From: an uncultured Paracoccaceae bacterium | GTDB lineage: Bacteria > Pseudomonadota > Alphaproteobacteria > Rhodobacterales > Rhodobacteraceae | Direction: 5' to 3' | Length of the DNA: 64,000 nt | Assembly (NCBI GenBank): GCA_947499715.1 | Contig: CANMPL010000006.1 | Span: 62,001 to 126,000 of the forward strand | Shown: positions 16,458 through 25,092 of the stretch, piece by piece | How positions within the stretch are numbered: the stretch's first letter is position 1 | Layout of the letters: every line of letters begins with the position of its first letter | Made by a program: the position numbers and the translations under genes | The notes under the pieces: model-generated | Told to the model about the DNA's origin: nothing | Databases searched by the model: none | The model's input: the letters and a program-made list of their open reading frames with translations, nothing else

Positions 16458-16754
16458 CTACGATTGGTGTTGGTTGTGGTGTTGGATCACTTCCTGAATG
16501 ATGAAGTTCAGGAATTTCTTGGCAAATTCGGGGTCCAGATCGGCCCGGTTTGCAAGGTCGGTCAACCGTGCGATCTGCTGCGCTTCGCGCGTGGGATCAG
16601 ACGGTGGAAGGTCGTGTTCGGCTTTCAACTTGCCCACAGCTTGGGTGTGCTTGAACCGCTCGCCCAATGTGTAGACGAGGATCGCGTCCAGCCGGTCGAT
16701 GCTTTCGCGGTGACCCTTGAGCAGGTCAGCGGCGCGGGTGACAGGGTCGGTCAT
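16458..16754 (-). CDS. Chorismate mutase, AroQ class
   Basis: A 98-residue all-helical chorismate mutase converting chorismate to prephenate for Phe/Tyr synthesis. Seen features: LKGHRESIDRLDAILVYTLGERF with the conserved Arg and the Glu/Arg pair, VGKLKAEHDLPPSDPTRE and the C-terminal FLNFIIQEVIQHH helix. The start at 16754 overlaps the stop of a truncated acetyltransferase frame (ATGA), so it is translationally coupled. Roseobacter relatives carry the same gene before rpsP. Confidence 0.9.
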   Translation of the reverse strand: MTDPVTRAADLLKGHRESIDRLDAILVYTLGERFKHTQAVGKLKAEHDLPPSDPTREAQQIARLTDLANRADLDPEFAKKFLNFIIQEVIQHHNQHQS

Positions 16755-16885
16755 TGGGTCTCTCCTGGCGCGGGGCGGAAGTAGCGAAAGATGCGGTTGG
16801 TATCGCCAAAGGCGCGGTAAGCGTCCCAGTCGGAACGCTGGTAGGGGCGCAGGGTCAGACGGTCGGTGTGAAGGGTCGGGATCAT
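16751..16885 (-). pseudogene. Truncated GNAT acetyltransferase remnant (44 codons)
   Basis: This frame encodes MIPTLHTDRLTLRPYQRSDW and on to 44 residues, which is the first beta strand and helix of a GNAT domain like its two upstream neighbours, and then jumps to a Pro-rich end. The acetyl-CoA-binding and C-terminal parts are absent. It still overlaps the upstream acetyltransferase stop (16882-16885) and the chorismate mutase start (16751-16754) by ATGA, so it remains an open, coupled frame. It is most simply a third acetyltransferase that suffered an internal deletion of about 130 codons and now serves as a translational bridge. Confidence 0.7.
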
Positions 16886-17394
16886 CGGCGGCCCCCTTTG
16901 CGCGGGTGCCGGTAGACAAGCGCATCAGGGCTGGGGCCGGTGGCATCAGGATCAAGGCGCGCGCCCAGCTTTTCGGCCAGACGGATTGACCGGGTGTTAT
17001 CGGGCAGGATGTAGCTGACCACGGTCTTCCAGCCCAGTACGTCCCAGGCATGGCTGATGGCAGCGTGGGCGGCCTCTGACGCGATGCCGGTGCCTTCGGC
17101 TGCCTGCTCGAACATCATCCAGCCGATTTCTGTTTCCGGCCAGTCGGGCGGCGTCCATGGGCCGACAAAGCCAAGCGCGGTGTCGCTGCCGCGTTTGGTG
17201 ACAGACCACATGCCATAGTCAAAGATCTGCCAGTGGCCAAGCTCGCCCGCGAAGGCGCGCCATGTGCGGCCCAGATCGCCATGGCTGCCGAACATGGTAG
17301 AGCGGTCCGACATCATGAAATCATGAAACGGTTGCCAGTCATTGGGCGTCGGCTGGCGCAGCACGAGGCGCTGGGTTTGCAGCGTCATGCTCAT
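16882..17394 (-). CDS. GNAT N-acetyltransferase (RimJ/RimL type)
   Basis: A 170-residue acetyltransferase of the Acetyltransf_3 type. It opens MSMTLQTQRLVLRQPTPNDW, has the beta-strand segment EIGWMMFEQAAEGTGIASEAA (CoA-binding region) and ends with SYILPDNTRSIRLAEKLGA, the usual fold-closing motif. Substrate unknown. It is second in a run of acetyltransferase frames joined by ATGA overlaps (17391-17394 and 16882-16885). Confidence 0.85.
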   Translation of the reverse strand: MSMTLQTQRLVLRQPTPNDWQPFHDFMMSDRSTMFGSHGDLGRTWRAFAGELGHWQIFDYGMWSVTKRGSDTALGFVGPWTPPDWPETEIGWMMFEQAAEGTGIASEAAHAAISHAWDVLGWKTVVSYILPDNTRSIRLAEKLGARLDPDATGPSPDALVYRHPRKGGRR

Positions 17395-17939
17395 GCGGCG
17401 ACCGCCTGATATTGTGCCTGCGCGGCGGGGGCGTCGTGGGCGAGGTGGCGGTAAAGCACCGCAGGTTCGCCGTCGTGGCTGGTGTCTTTTTCAGGCACAG
17501 CACCCAGCCGTTCGGCCAGCGCGATAGAACGTGTGTTGGCCGGTGAGATGATTGAGATCAGCGGGCCGAGGCCTTTGGTCTCGCCCGCCCAGTGGCGCAC
17601 GGCGATACCGGATTCGTAGCCGTAGCCTTTGCCTTCGCCCTGATCGAAAAGGTGGTAGGCGAGTTCTGGTTCAGGCCAGCCGAGGTGGTTGAGGATACCC
17701 ATGCGGCCCATCGGCGTGCCGGTTGCGGTTTCAACGACCATGAAGAAGCCGTAGCCATGCCACTGCCAATGACCAATGCCTGAGATCATGCCACCCCATG
17801 CGCGTTCCGGTGTCGTATTACCGCCCAGATGGGTGAGCCGGTCAGAATTCACCATCCAGTCCGTGTAAGGGGCAAGGTCGTCCTTTTGGGGACCGCGCAA
17901 CGTGAGGCGCTTGGTATGCAGGGTCGGCGCCGGGGTCAT
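17391..17939 (-). CDS. GNAT N-acetyltransferase (RimJ/RimL type)
   Basis: A 182-residue acetyltransferase paralogous to the next gene: PTLHTKRLTLRGPQKDDL, HWQWHGYGFFMVVE, GEGKGYGYESGIAVRHWA and SIISPANTRSIALAERLGA. The start at 17939 (MTPAPTLH) fits the family; the frame is open further upstream but that stretch does not resemble the domain. It leads the acetyltransferase-chorismate mutase operon. Substrate unknown. Confidence 0.85.
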   Translation of the reverse strand: MTPAPTLHTKRLTLRGPQKDDLAPYTDWMVNSDRLTHLGGNTTPERAWGGMISGIGHWQWHGYGFFMVVETATGTPMGRMGILNHLGWPEPELAYHLFDQGEGKGYGYESGIAVRHWAGETKGLGPLISIISPANTRSIALAERLGAVPEKDTSHDGEPAVLYRHLAHDAPAAQAQYQAVAA

Positions 17940-18038
17940 GGTTTGACCAAAAGGGCGCGGCAAGCCGCGACGACATGCAGAAGAGAGGAGGAGAAGTGAC
18001 GCGCAGGGCCACAGGTTCCGCGCGGGGCGGCGTTGGAG

Positions 18039-18069
18039 CCTCCGGCGGGGATATTTTTGGCCAAAAGAA
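18039..18069 (+). repeat. Copy of the GGGATATTTTTGG repeat family
   Basis: The segment GCCTCCGGCGGGGATATTTT continues TGGCCAAAAGAAG. The same block appears at 32107, 32287 (inverted), 44988 (inverted), 57517 and 63491 with small changes. It lies between the acetyltransferase operon and the ffh 3' end. Confidence 0.7.
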
Positions 18070-18096
18070 GCAGGGGGCTGCGCATCATCGGCTGGG

Positions 18097-19605
18097 TCAT
18101 TTCTTTTTGCCAAAGCCCGAAAGGCCGGGGGGCAGGGCCGCGCCGCCACCAAGGCCGGGGAAGCCGCCGGGCATCTTGCCATGCAGGGCTTTTGCGGCCT
18201 CTTCCATCGCTTTGGGGTCGTTCATATCGGGCATGCCGCCCGGCAGGTCGCCACCTTTGCCAAACATGCCTTTCATCGCTTGTTTCAGCATGCCGCCTTT
18301 GCCCATTTTGCCCATCTTCTTCATCATGTCGGCCATCTGGCGGTGTTGTTTGACCAGCTTGTTGAGCTCTGACACTTCAAGCCCGGCACCGGCCGCGATG
18401 CGTTTCTTGCGGGAAGCGGCCAGCAGGGAAGGGTTGGCGCGTTCTTTCTTGGTCATGGAATTGATCAGGGCGATCTGGCGTTTGAGAATGCTGTCGTCGA
18501 GCCCCGCCTTATCCATCTGGCCTTTCATTTTGCCCATGCCGGGCATCATGCCCATCATGCCTTCCATGCCGCCCATTTTCATCATCTGCTCAAGCTGCAT
18601 CTTGAGGTCGTTCATGTTGAAGGCGCCCTTTTGGAAGCGCTTCATCATGCGTTCGGCCTGTTCAGCCTCGATCGTTTCCTGTGCCTTTTCCACAAGGGCC
18701 ACGATGTCGCCCATGCCAAGGATGCGGCCTGCGATGCGGTCAGGCTCGAACGTCTCAATCGCGTCCATCTTTTCGCCGAGACCCACAAAGCGGATGGGTT
18801 TGCCGGTGATGGCCCGCATGGACAGGGCCGCACCGCCGCGCCCGTCGCCGTCCATCCGGGTGAGGACCACGCCGGTGACGCCGATCTTGTCGTCGAATTC
18901 CTGTGCGACGTTGACGGCGTCCTGACCTGTCAGGCCGTCCACCACCAGCAGCGTTTCGCGGGGCGAGGCGACATCGCGGACCTCGGCGGCCTGTGCGATC
19001 AATTCGGCGTCGATGTGCAACCGACCCGCGGTGTCGAGCATATAGACGTCGTAGCCGCCCAAAGACGCCTGCGTCTTGGCGCGCTTGGCGATCTGAACGG
19101 GTGTTTCGCCGGGCACGATCGGCAGGGTGTCGACGCCGATTTGGCCGCCCAAGATCGCCAGCTGTTCCATCGCGGCGGGTCGGTTGGTGTCGAGCGAGGC
19201 CATCAGCACGCGCTTGCCTTCGCGTTCTTTCAGACGCTTGGCGAGCTTGGCCGTGGTGGTGGTTTTACCAGAGCCTTGCAGGCCGACCATCAGGATCGGT
19301 GCTGGCGGGTTGTCGATTTTCAGCGCGCCGGGGTCGGCGTCGCCGGTGAGGACGTGTTTCAGCTCGTCATGGACGATCTTGATGACTTGCTGGCCCGGCG
19401 TGATGGATTTGGTGACGGCCTGGCCGGTGGCCTTGTCTTGCACGGCTTTGACGAAATCGCGGGCAACGGGGAGGGACACGTCAGCCTCGAGCAGGGCGAC
19501 GCGGACTTCGCGCAGGGCGGTTTTGACGTCATCCTCTGACAACGCACCTTGCTTGGTGAGTTTGTCAAAGACGCCTGACAGGCGTTCGGAAAGACTTTCA
19601 AACAT
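18097..19605 (-). CDS. ffh: Signal recognition particle GTPase Ffh
   Basis: Ffh binds signal peptides and 4.5S RNA and targets ribosomes to the membrane with FtsY. The 502-residue protein has the helical N domain (1-85), the GTPase G domain with G1 GLQGSGKTTT (108-117), the DTAGRLH motif and TRMDGDGRGGAAL, and a methionine-rich M domain from about residue 320 that ends in a long Gly/Met/Lys tail. The extended Gly-rich end (PGGFPGLGGGAALPPG) is typical of alphaproteobacteria. It stands alone with 159 bp upstream; no 4.5S RNA gene was seen nearby. Confidence 0.97.
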   Translation of the reverse strand: MFESLSERLSGVFDKLTKQGALSEDDVKTALREVRVALLEADVSLPVARDFVKAVQDKATGQAVTKSITPGQQVIKIVHDELKHVLTGDADPGALKIDNPPAPILMVGLQGSGKTTTTAKLAKRLKEREGKRVLMASLDTNRPAAMEQLAILGGQIGVDTLPIVPGETPVQIAKRAKTQASLGGYDVYMLDTAGRLHIDAELIAQAAEVRDVASPRETLLVVDGLTGQDAVNVAQEFDDKIGVTGVVLTRMDGDGRGGAALSMRAITGKPIRFVGLGEKMDAIETFEPDRIAGRILGMGDIVALVEKAQETIEAEQAERMMKRFQKGAFNMNDLKMQLEQMMKMGGMEGMMGMMPGMGKMKGQMDKAGLDDSILKRQIALINSMTKKERANPSLLAASRKKRIAAGAGLEVSELNKLVKQHRQMADMMKKMGKMGKGGMLKQAMKGMFGKGGDLPGGMPDMNDPKAMEEAAKALHGKMPGGFPGLGGGAALPPGLSGFGKKK

Positions 19606-19764
19606 CGCGTTGGCCTCCGGGCCGGATCGTTACGGGTTGCCCCCAAAGTGGGAAGCGATGGCCCAAACGACAAGCGCACCAGTGGGCGCGACGCGCTGAC
19701 TGGTGGCGATCCCCGTATTGGGCCGGGGACCGGAAAGCTGATGCTATCCGGGTTTGAGGGGCGT

Positions 19765-20691
19765 TTAAGCCGGGGGGTGGGGTGAGTCAACCTTTTCAAG
19801 GTGGCCGCGCAGGAAGTGTGCGATCTGACGGACCGAAGTGTCGGCCTCGGGTGAGCGGCCCACGTTGAGGTGCCAGACATGGGAAAGACCGCGTTCCGCG
19901 ACCAAGGTGACGTCAACACCCTGAGATTTGAGCTGCGCGGCCATCAGGCGATCGTCGTCATAAAGCACTTCGGTCTGGTCGACGTTGATAAATATGGGCG
20001 AGGTGCCGCTGAAATCGCCAAGGATGGGCGAGATTTCCGGCTGCGCGGGATCTTGGCCCGCCAGATAGTCGCGAATGCCACGCGCGCCCCTGGACATCGG
20101 CACCAGCGGGTCGCTTTTCTGGTTGGCGGTCAGCGAGGGGTTTTGCAGGCGCAAATCCGTCCCGGGGGACATCACGGCACTCGCCGCGGGCATCGGCAGG
20201 CCCAGCCGCTTGAGCCGCAACAGAAGCGCGAGGGTCAGGTTGCCGCCTGCGCTGTCGCCGACCAGCGTGATCGGGCCAGTTGCGGGATCCTCGGCCAGGG
20301 CACGATAGGCTGCCTCTGCGTCATCAAGGGCGGCGGGGTAGGGGTTTTCCGGTGCAAGGCGGTAGTCAAGGTAGAGGCCGCGCTGGCCTGATTGGGCCGC
20401 GATCTGTGCAACAAGATGGCGATAGCCGCGCAGATTGCCGATCACGAAAGCGCCGCCATGGATATAGAGCATCGTTCCACGGGTCGGGGCGTCCGTCATC
20501 GCGCAATGGGCGGCAGGCACATGTCCAAGGGTCAGGGGCGTGATCCGCAGGCCCTTGGGCTGGCGATAGGCGACGATTGCGTTGAGGCTGAAGACCTTGC
20601 GGGCCAGCCATTGCGGCTGCACCAGCGCCAGCGCGGGCTTTTGCACGATGCGGGCGTAGGCGTTCCAAAATTTCTGAGCACGAGAGGTCAT
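19765..20691 (-). CDS. Alpha/beta hydrolase, hormone-sensitive-lipase family
   Basis: A 308-residue carboxylesterase-type hydrolase. It shows the oxyanion-hole motif YIHGGAFVIG near residue 76, the nucleophile elbow GDSAGGN near residue 147, the acid in the SPIFINVDQTEVLYDD region and the catalytic histidine in LSHVWHL. The HGGA plus GDSAGG pair defines the bacterial HSL (type IV) family. No signal peptide, so probably cytoplasmic. Natural substrate unknown. Divergent from the LysR-type regulator gene with about 108 bp between them. Confidence 0.85.
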   Translation of the reverse strand: MTSRAQKFWNAYARIVQKPALALVQPQWLARKVFSLNAIVAYRQPKGLRITPLTLGHVPAAHCAMTDAPTRGTMLYIHGGAFVIGNLRGYRHLVAQIAAQSGQRGLYLDYRLAPENPYPAALDDAEAAYRALAEDPATGPITLVGDSAGGNLTLALLLRLKRLGLPMPAASAVMSPGTDLRLQNPSLTANQKSDPLVPMSRGARGIRDYLAGQDPAQPEISPILGDFSGTSPIFINVDQTEVLYDDDRLMAAQLKSQGVDVTLVAERGLSHVWHLNVGRSPEADTSVRQIAHFLRGHLEKVDSPHPPA

Positions 20692-20799
20692 GGCCCTTGA
20701 TGCGGATCCCGCACGCTGCGGTCAAGACGCTGTTGCAATCCTGAACTGAATGCGCATTTCTGGAGGTGTAATGTTCTCTTACGCACAGAAAAGGCCGTC

Positions 20800-21678
20800 A
20801 TGGACAGTTGGGACGAAATTCGCACCGCTTATCAGGTTGCGCGTGCAGGCACTGTGAGTGGTGCGGCAGAGGCGCTGGGCGTGCATCATGCCACCGTGAT
20901 CCGCCACATTGACGCGTTAGAGGCCCGGCTGGGCGTGAAGCTGTTCCAGCGACATGCGCGGGGCTACACGGCGACCGAAGCAGGTGATGATCTGTTGCGG
21001 GTGGCGCAGACAACCGATGACCAATTCACGCAGCTTGCAGGCCGGATCAAAGGGCAGGGAGCGGGCGTCGGCGGCGATTTGGTTGTGACATCGCTGGGGG
21101 CGTTTTCGTCGCTGATCGTGCCGGTGTTGTCGGCCTATCAGGCGGCCTACCCCGAAGTTTGCGTGCGATTTCTGACAGGCAACCGCTTGTTCCGGCTGGA
21201 ATACGGCGAGGCACATGTGGCGATCCGGGCTGGGCCAAAGCCGGACCAGCCTGACAATGTGGTGCAACCGCTGGCCCAAAGCGGCGTGGCGCTTGTCGCC
21301 TCTGACGCTTATCTGGCCAGACACGGTATGCCCAAGGATGATGCGGACCTTGCCAACCACTTTTTCGTTGGCAATGACGACGAAGACAACCGCGCGCCGT
21401 TTCATCGCTGGATGTCTGAAACCGTACCGCGTGACCGGGTCCGGTTTCGTGTCACTGACACGGGGAGCGCCCGGGATGCGATTGTGGCCGGGGCGGGGAT
21501 TGGCTTTGTGCTGGAACATGATCTGGCATCCTTTCCGAACCTGAAACGGGTGCGGGACACGCAGGAAGAATGGAGCGCGTCGATGTGGCTGGTCACACAT
21601 GTGGACCTGCATCGCACCGCCAAGGTCCAGAGCTTTCTGACCTTTATAAAGGAAGAGGCCAAAAGCTGGGTGTTCTAA
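20800..21678 (+). CDS. LysR-type transcriptional regulator
   Basis: A 292-residue LysR regulator: winged helix-turn-helix at residues 5-60 (GTVSGAAEALGVHHATVIRHIDALEARLGVKLFQR) and a periplasmic-binding-like effector domain from about 90. It is transcribed away from the esterase gene and directly ahead of the EamA transporter gene, so either neighbour may be its target. The effector is unknown. Confidence 0.9.
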   Translation: MDSWDEIRTAYQVARAGTVSGAAEALGVHHATVIRHIDALEARLGVKLFQRHARGYTATEAGDDLLRVAQTTDDQFTQLAGRIKGQGAGVGGDLVVTSLGAFSSLIVPVLSAYQAAYPEVCVRFLTGNRLFRLEYGEAHVAIRAGPKPDQPDNVVQPLAQSGVALVASDAYLARHGMPKDDADLANHFFVGNDDEDNRAPFHRWMSETVPRDRVRFRVTDTGSARDAIVAGAGIGFVLEHDLASFPNLKRVRDTQEEWSASMWLVTHVDLHRTAKVQSFLTFIKEEAKSWVF

Positions 21679-21689
21679 CCGGCCCTGCG

Positions 21690-22559
21690 ATGCTTGGGCA
21701 TCTGGCGATGCTTGTGTTCTCGGCCCTTGTGGCGGGATCTTTCGCGCTGGGGGTGTTGGCGGCCAATGACATTACACCGCTGGCACTGAATGCGGCGCGG
21801 TTCTGGATCGCGGTTGTGGTCATGGGTGGTTTTGGTCTGGCGACAACCACCATTCCACCGCAGGCAAAACAGGCCATGTGGCGCTATCCGCTGCTGGCGT
21901 TGCCCTTGATGACCTATTTCGTCCTGATGTTTGAGGGGCTTAAGACCGCGCCGGCCGTCAATATGGCGGCGGTTTTCACGCTGACCCCGCTTTTGGCGGC
22001 GGGCACCAGTTGGCTGTTGCTGCGGCAAAGATTGACGCAGCGCGTGGCGCTGGCGCTACTGGTGGGCGGATTGGGTGCGCTTTGGGTGATCTTCCGCGCT
22101 GATTTCGCAGCCTTCCTTGCTTTTGACGTGGGCCGGGGCGAGGCGGCCTATTTCTGGGGCTGCGCGGCCTATGCTTTTTACGCGCCACTGGCGGCAAAGG
22201 TTAGCCGGGGCGAGCCTGCGGTGATTTTCACATTTGGCATCCTGCTGTGTGGCGCTGCGATGCTGACGCTATTGGGGTGGTCAGACATTCGTCAGACGGA
22301 TTGGACCAATTTGCCTGCGATTGTCTGGATCACGATCTTTTACACTGCGGTCTTTGCGGGGGCCGTATCCTTTACGCTGGTGCAATTTGCGGCGATGCGC
22401 CTGCCAGCCGCAAAGGTCATGGCGCATACCTATCTGACACCGACATGGGTGATCTTATGGCAAATCGCTTTGGGCGGGGCAGCGCCCGCAGGGATGGTGC
22501 TGGTTGGAGTGGCGCTGACGATTGTCGCATTGCTGATGCTGATGCGCGAAGAGAGCTAG
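21690..22559 (+). CDS. EamA-family (DMT) transporter
   Basis: A 289-residue inner-membrane protein with ten predicted helices forming two EamA repeats. The second repeat includes FTLVQFAAMRLPAAKVMAHTYLTPTW, characteristic of metabolite exporters. I use the ATG at 21690 (MLGHLAMLVFSALVAGSFAL); it lies 12 bp after the LysR stop, so both genes are probably co-transcribed. The 3' end overlaps that of the converging ArsR gene by four bases. Substrate unknown. Confidence 0.85.
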   Translation: MLGHLAMLVFSALVAGSFALGVLAANDITPLALNAARFWIAVVVMGGFGLATTTIPPQAKQAMWRYPLLALPLMTYFVLMFEGLKTAPAVNMAAVFTLTPLLAAGTSWLLLRQRLTQRVALALLVGGLGALWVIFRADFAAFLAFDVGRGEAAYFWGCAAYAFYAPLAAKVSRGEPAVIFTFGILLCGAAMLTLLGWSDIRQTDWTNLPAIVWITIFYTAVFAGAVSFTLVQFAAMRLPAAKVMAHTYLTPTWVILWQIALGGAAPAGMVLVGVALTIVALLMLMREES

Positions 22560-22879
22560 CTGTCGATTTCGATCGCCAGAAACCGTTCAAAGGCGTCCAG
22601 ATCAATCCCTTCCATCTGGCCAAACCCCTGCATCCAGACGCTGGCCTCGCGCAGGGCATCGGGTTCGAGCTTGCACCATTTGACCCGCCCACGCTTTTCC
22701 TGAGATATCAGACCAGCTGCTGTCAGCACAGAAAGGTGCTTTGACACGGCGGCAAGCGACATCTCGAACGGGGCGGCGACATCGGTGACGGCCATGTCAT
22801 CCTCTAGCAGCATCGCGAGGATAGCGCGGCGGGTTGGGTCAGCGAGGGCCGCAAAGGTTGTATCAAGCGTGGGTGCCAT
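22556..22879 (-). CDS. ArsR-family winged-helix regulator
   Basis: A 107-residue regulator with the typical ArsR/SmtB layout: TFAALADPTRRAILAMLL, then the recognition helix in PFEMSLAAVSKHLSVLTAAGLI and a wing (EKRGRVKWCKLEP). No metal-binding Cys pair is seen, so it belongs to the non-metal subgroup often paired with SRPBCC (AHSA1) proteins; no such partner is adjacent. The start MAPTLDT at 22879 is chosen by family fit. Divergent from the atp operon, 208 bp apart. Confidence 0.87.
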   Translation of the reverse strand: MAPTLDTTFAALADPTRRAILAMLLEDDMAVTDVAAPFEMSLAAVSKHLSVLTAAGLISQEKRGRVKWCKLEPDALREASVWMQGFGQMEGIDLDAFERFLAIEIDS

Positions 22880-23029
22880 AGGGTGGATTAAGCGCGGTGG
22901 CGGTGAAACGTCAACCAAATGGTTAAATATCGGATTTCGATTTTCGCCTGCGAAATGGCCGAATTGACGCAACTATTTCAAGGTCATAATTGTTTATTAT
23001 CAGCGTGTTAATGGTGCGTTCGGGGCTGG

Positions 23030-23058
23030 TTGACTCTGTCGTGGCCCGCACTTACACC
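23030..23058 (+). promoter_or_regulatory. Possible sigma-70-type promoter of the atp operon
   Basis: TTGACT (23030-23035) is separated by 17 bp from TACACC (23053-23058), 29 bp before the atpI start. The -35 is good and the -10 is weak, as often in this group of bacteria. Confidence 0.4.
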
Positions 23059-23087
23059 CCTATCAACTTCGCAAGGGGGCTTTTGAC

Positions 23088-23441
23088 GTGTCTGACGACA
23101 AAAATCCCGCCGATGACAAGGCCCGCATGGCCGCGTTAGAGGCGAAATTGGCCGAACGGCGCGCGCCGCCGCAGGTCAAGCACCACAGCGAGGAACATTA
23201 TTCGCAGGCACAGCTTGCATGGCGGATGGTGATCGAATTAGTGGCCGGTCTTGGGATCGGCTTTGGCATTGGATACGGGTTGGACAACCTGTTCGGGACA
23301 ACCCCGATCTTTCTGGTGCTGTTCATTTTCTTCGGCCTCGCGGCAGGTGTCAAAACCATGATGCGAAGTGCCGCAGAAGTGCAAAGAAAGCAGCTGGCCG
23401 CACAGGCCGGTGAACAAGAGGACGACACACGTGGCGACTGA
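23088..23441 (+). CDS. atpI: ATP synthase assembly protein AtpI
   Basis: AtpI is a small membrane protein that helps assemble the c-ring of the F0 sector. The 117-residue product has a charged N-terminus and two membrane helices (about residues 46-66 and 70-90, including [18 protein letters not shown], a signature of this family). The likely start is GTG at 23088. It leads the F0 operon and overlaps atpB by 11 bases. Confidence 0.88.
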   Translation: MSDDKNPADDKARMAALEAKLAERRAPPQVKHHSEEHYSQAQLAWRMVIELVAGLGIGFGIGYGLDNLFGTTPIFLVLFIFFGLAAGVKTMMRSAAEVQRKQLAAQAGEQEDDTRGD

Positions 23442-24183
23442 TGCGAAAGCCGAAGGCGGTCTTGTTTTTCACCCACTGGATCAGTTTATCGTCAAACCGT
23501 TGTTTGGCGACGGACCAGTGCATTGGTACACGCCCACAAACGTGACTTTGTGGATGGGTCTGGCGATCTTCTGCATCATTGGCATCTTCGTGATGGGCAG
23601 CCGGGGCCGCGCGACGATCCCGACACGTCTGCAATCCATCGGAGAGCTGATCTACGGCTTTATCTACAAGATGGTTGAGGATGTGACCGGCAAGGATGGG
23701 GTGAAGTATTTCCCCTATATCATGACGCTTTTCGTGTTCATCCTGTTCGCCAACTACCTTGCCTTGCTGCCGATGTCTTATTCCGCCACGTCGATGATCG
23801 CGGTCACCGCGATCCTTGGTTTCGGCGTATTCATCTGCGTCACGATCCTTGGCTTTGTGCTGAACGGCGCGGCCTTCCTTGGCCTGTTCTGGATGAAAGA
23901 CGCGCCATTGGTGCTGCGTCCGATCATCGCGGTGATCGAGGTTATTTCCTACTTCGTCCGCCCGGTCAGCCACTCCATTCGTTTGGCCGGTAACATCATG
24001 GCGGGCCACGCGGTGATCAAGGTGTTCGCAGGCTTTGCCGCGCTGACGCTGGTGTCGCCCGTTGCGATCCTTGGCATCACCGCAATCTACGGTCTGGAGG
24101 TCCTTGTGGCCGGTATCCAGGCTTATGTTTTCACCATTTTGACGTGCGTCTATCTGAAAGACGCGCTGCATCCCGCTCACTAA
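23431..24183 (+). CDS. atpB: ATP synthase F0 subunit a
   Basis: Subunit a forms the proton half-channels of F0. The protein (GTG start at 23431, about 250 residues) contains [18 protein letters not shown] and the conserved channel helix with the essential arginine in [14 protein letters not shown]. Several membrane helices are evident. The start overlaps the atpI end; an ATG at 23441 is in another frame. Followed by a hairpin and then atpE. Confidence 0.96.
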   Translation: MATDAKAEGGLVFHPLDQFIVKPLFGDGPVHWYTPTNVTLWMGLAIFCIIGIFVMGSRGRATIPTRLQSIGELIYGFIYKMVEDVTGKDGVKYFPYIMTLFVFILFANYLALLPMSYSATSMIAVTAILGFGVFICVTILGFVLNGAAFLGLFWMKDAPLVLRPIIAVIEVISYFVRPVSHSIRLAGNIMAGHAVIKVFAGFAALTLVSPVAILGITAIYGLEVLVAGIQAYVFTILTCVYLKDALHPAH

Positions 24184-24188
24184 CAAAA

Positions 24189-24208
24189 GGTGCGTGAAAT
24201 CACGCACC
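24189..24208. other. Hairpin between atpB and atpE
   Basis: GGTGCGTGA (24189-24197) and TCACGCACC (24200-24208) form a perfect inverted repeat. It may protect the atpE mRNA; c subunits are needed in large excess over a. Confidence 0.6.
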
Positions 24209-24242
24209 CTACGACTAACTTCCAATCGTAAGGAGAATACTC

Positions 24243-24467
24243 ATGGAAGGCGAACTCGCACACATCGGCGCTGGTCTGGCTGCAATCGGTTCCGGCGCTG
24301 CCGCAATTGGTGTTGGTACAGTTGCTGGCAACTACCTCGCAGGCGCACTGCGTAACCCATCCGCTGCTGCTAGCCAGACAGCAACTCTGTTCATCGGCCT
24401 CGCATTTGCAGAAGCTCTGGGGATCTTCGCGTTCCTCGTGTCGCTTCTGCTGATGTTCGCAGTCTAA
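24243..24467 (+). CDS. atpE: ATP synthase F0 subunit c
   Basis: The 74-residue proteolipid of the rotor ring: two membrane helices joined by the conserved polar loop with ALRNPSAA, and the proton-carrying acidic residue in [18 protein letters not shown] (Glu). A clear AAGGAG lies upstream. Confidence 0.97.
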   Translation: MEGELAHIGAGLAAIGSGAAAIGVGTVAGNYLAGALRNPSAAASQTATLFIGLAFAEALGIFAFLVSLLLMFAV

Positions 24468-24542
24468 GAACAACCCATATCCTTACGGCTGGCTGGGCGA
24501 CACCGCCCGGCCAGTAAACACCAAGGTTATCCGGGGGCCATT

Positions 24543-25091
24543 ATGGCAACAGACACAACAGAACACGCCGCAGGGGCCTGCGTAGACGCAGGAGGCAGTG
24601 CCATTGGCATGCCGCAACTGTGCGCGGATTGGATGCCGAACCAGATCTTCTGGCTCGTTGTCTCTTTGATCGTCATCTACTTTGTCCTGTCGCGCATCGC
24701 TTTGCCGCGCATCGGGGCGGTTCTGGCCGAACGGTCGGGCACGATCACCAATGATATCGCCAAGGCCGAGGACCTGAAAATTCAGGCGACCGAAGCAGAA
24801 GCTGCCTATGAAAAGGCGCTGGCTGACGCACGGGCCGAGGCAAGCAAAATCGTCGCAGAGGCACGCGCCGCGATCCAGTCTGATCTGGATGCAGAGCTGG
24901 CCAAGGCGGACGAAAAGATTTCAGCGCAGACCGCCGAAAGCGAAAAGGCGATTGCCGACATTCGCGCCAGTGCGGCTGACAGCATCAAGGTTGTTGCCAA
25001 GGACGTCACCAAAGCATTGGTCGGCGCCATGGGTGGCACCGCAGATGCCAAGACGGTCACAGCGGCCGTTACAGCAAAGATGAAGGGATAA
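24543..25091 (+). CDS. atpF2: ATP synthase F0 subunit b'
   Basis: One of the two different stator b subunits found in photosynthetic and many other alphaproteobacteria. The 182-residue protein has an acidic, Cys-containing N-terminal stretch (residues 1-33), one membrane helix (about 34-52, [20 protein letters not shown]) and a long Ala/Glu/Lys helix. The divergent N-terminus distinguishes it from the b subunit that follows two bases later. Sometimes called atpG or atpX. Confidence 0.93.
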   Translation: MATDTTEHAAGACVDAGGSAIGMPQLCADWMPNQIFWLVVSLIVIYFVLSRIALPRIGAVLAERSGTITNDIAKAEDLKIQATEAEAAYEKALADARAEASKIVAEARAAIQSDLDAELAKADEKISAQTAESEKAIADIRASAADSIKVVAKDVTKALVGAMGGTADAKTVTAAVTAKMKG

Positions 25092-25092
25092 G

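Noticed and set aside
18631-19539. 302-residue open frame on the plus strand
   Set aside because: It is antisense to ffh, whose domains and codon pattern are unmistakable; high GC leaves long open frames on the opposite strand.
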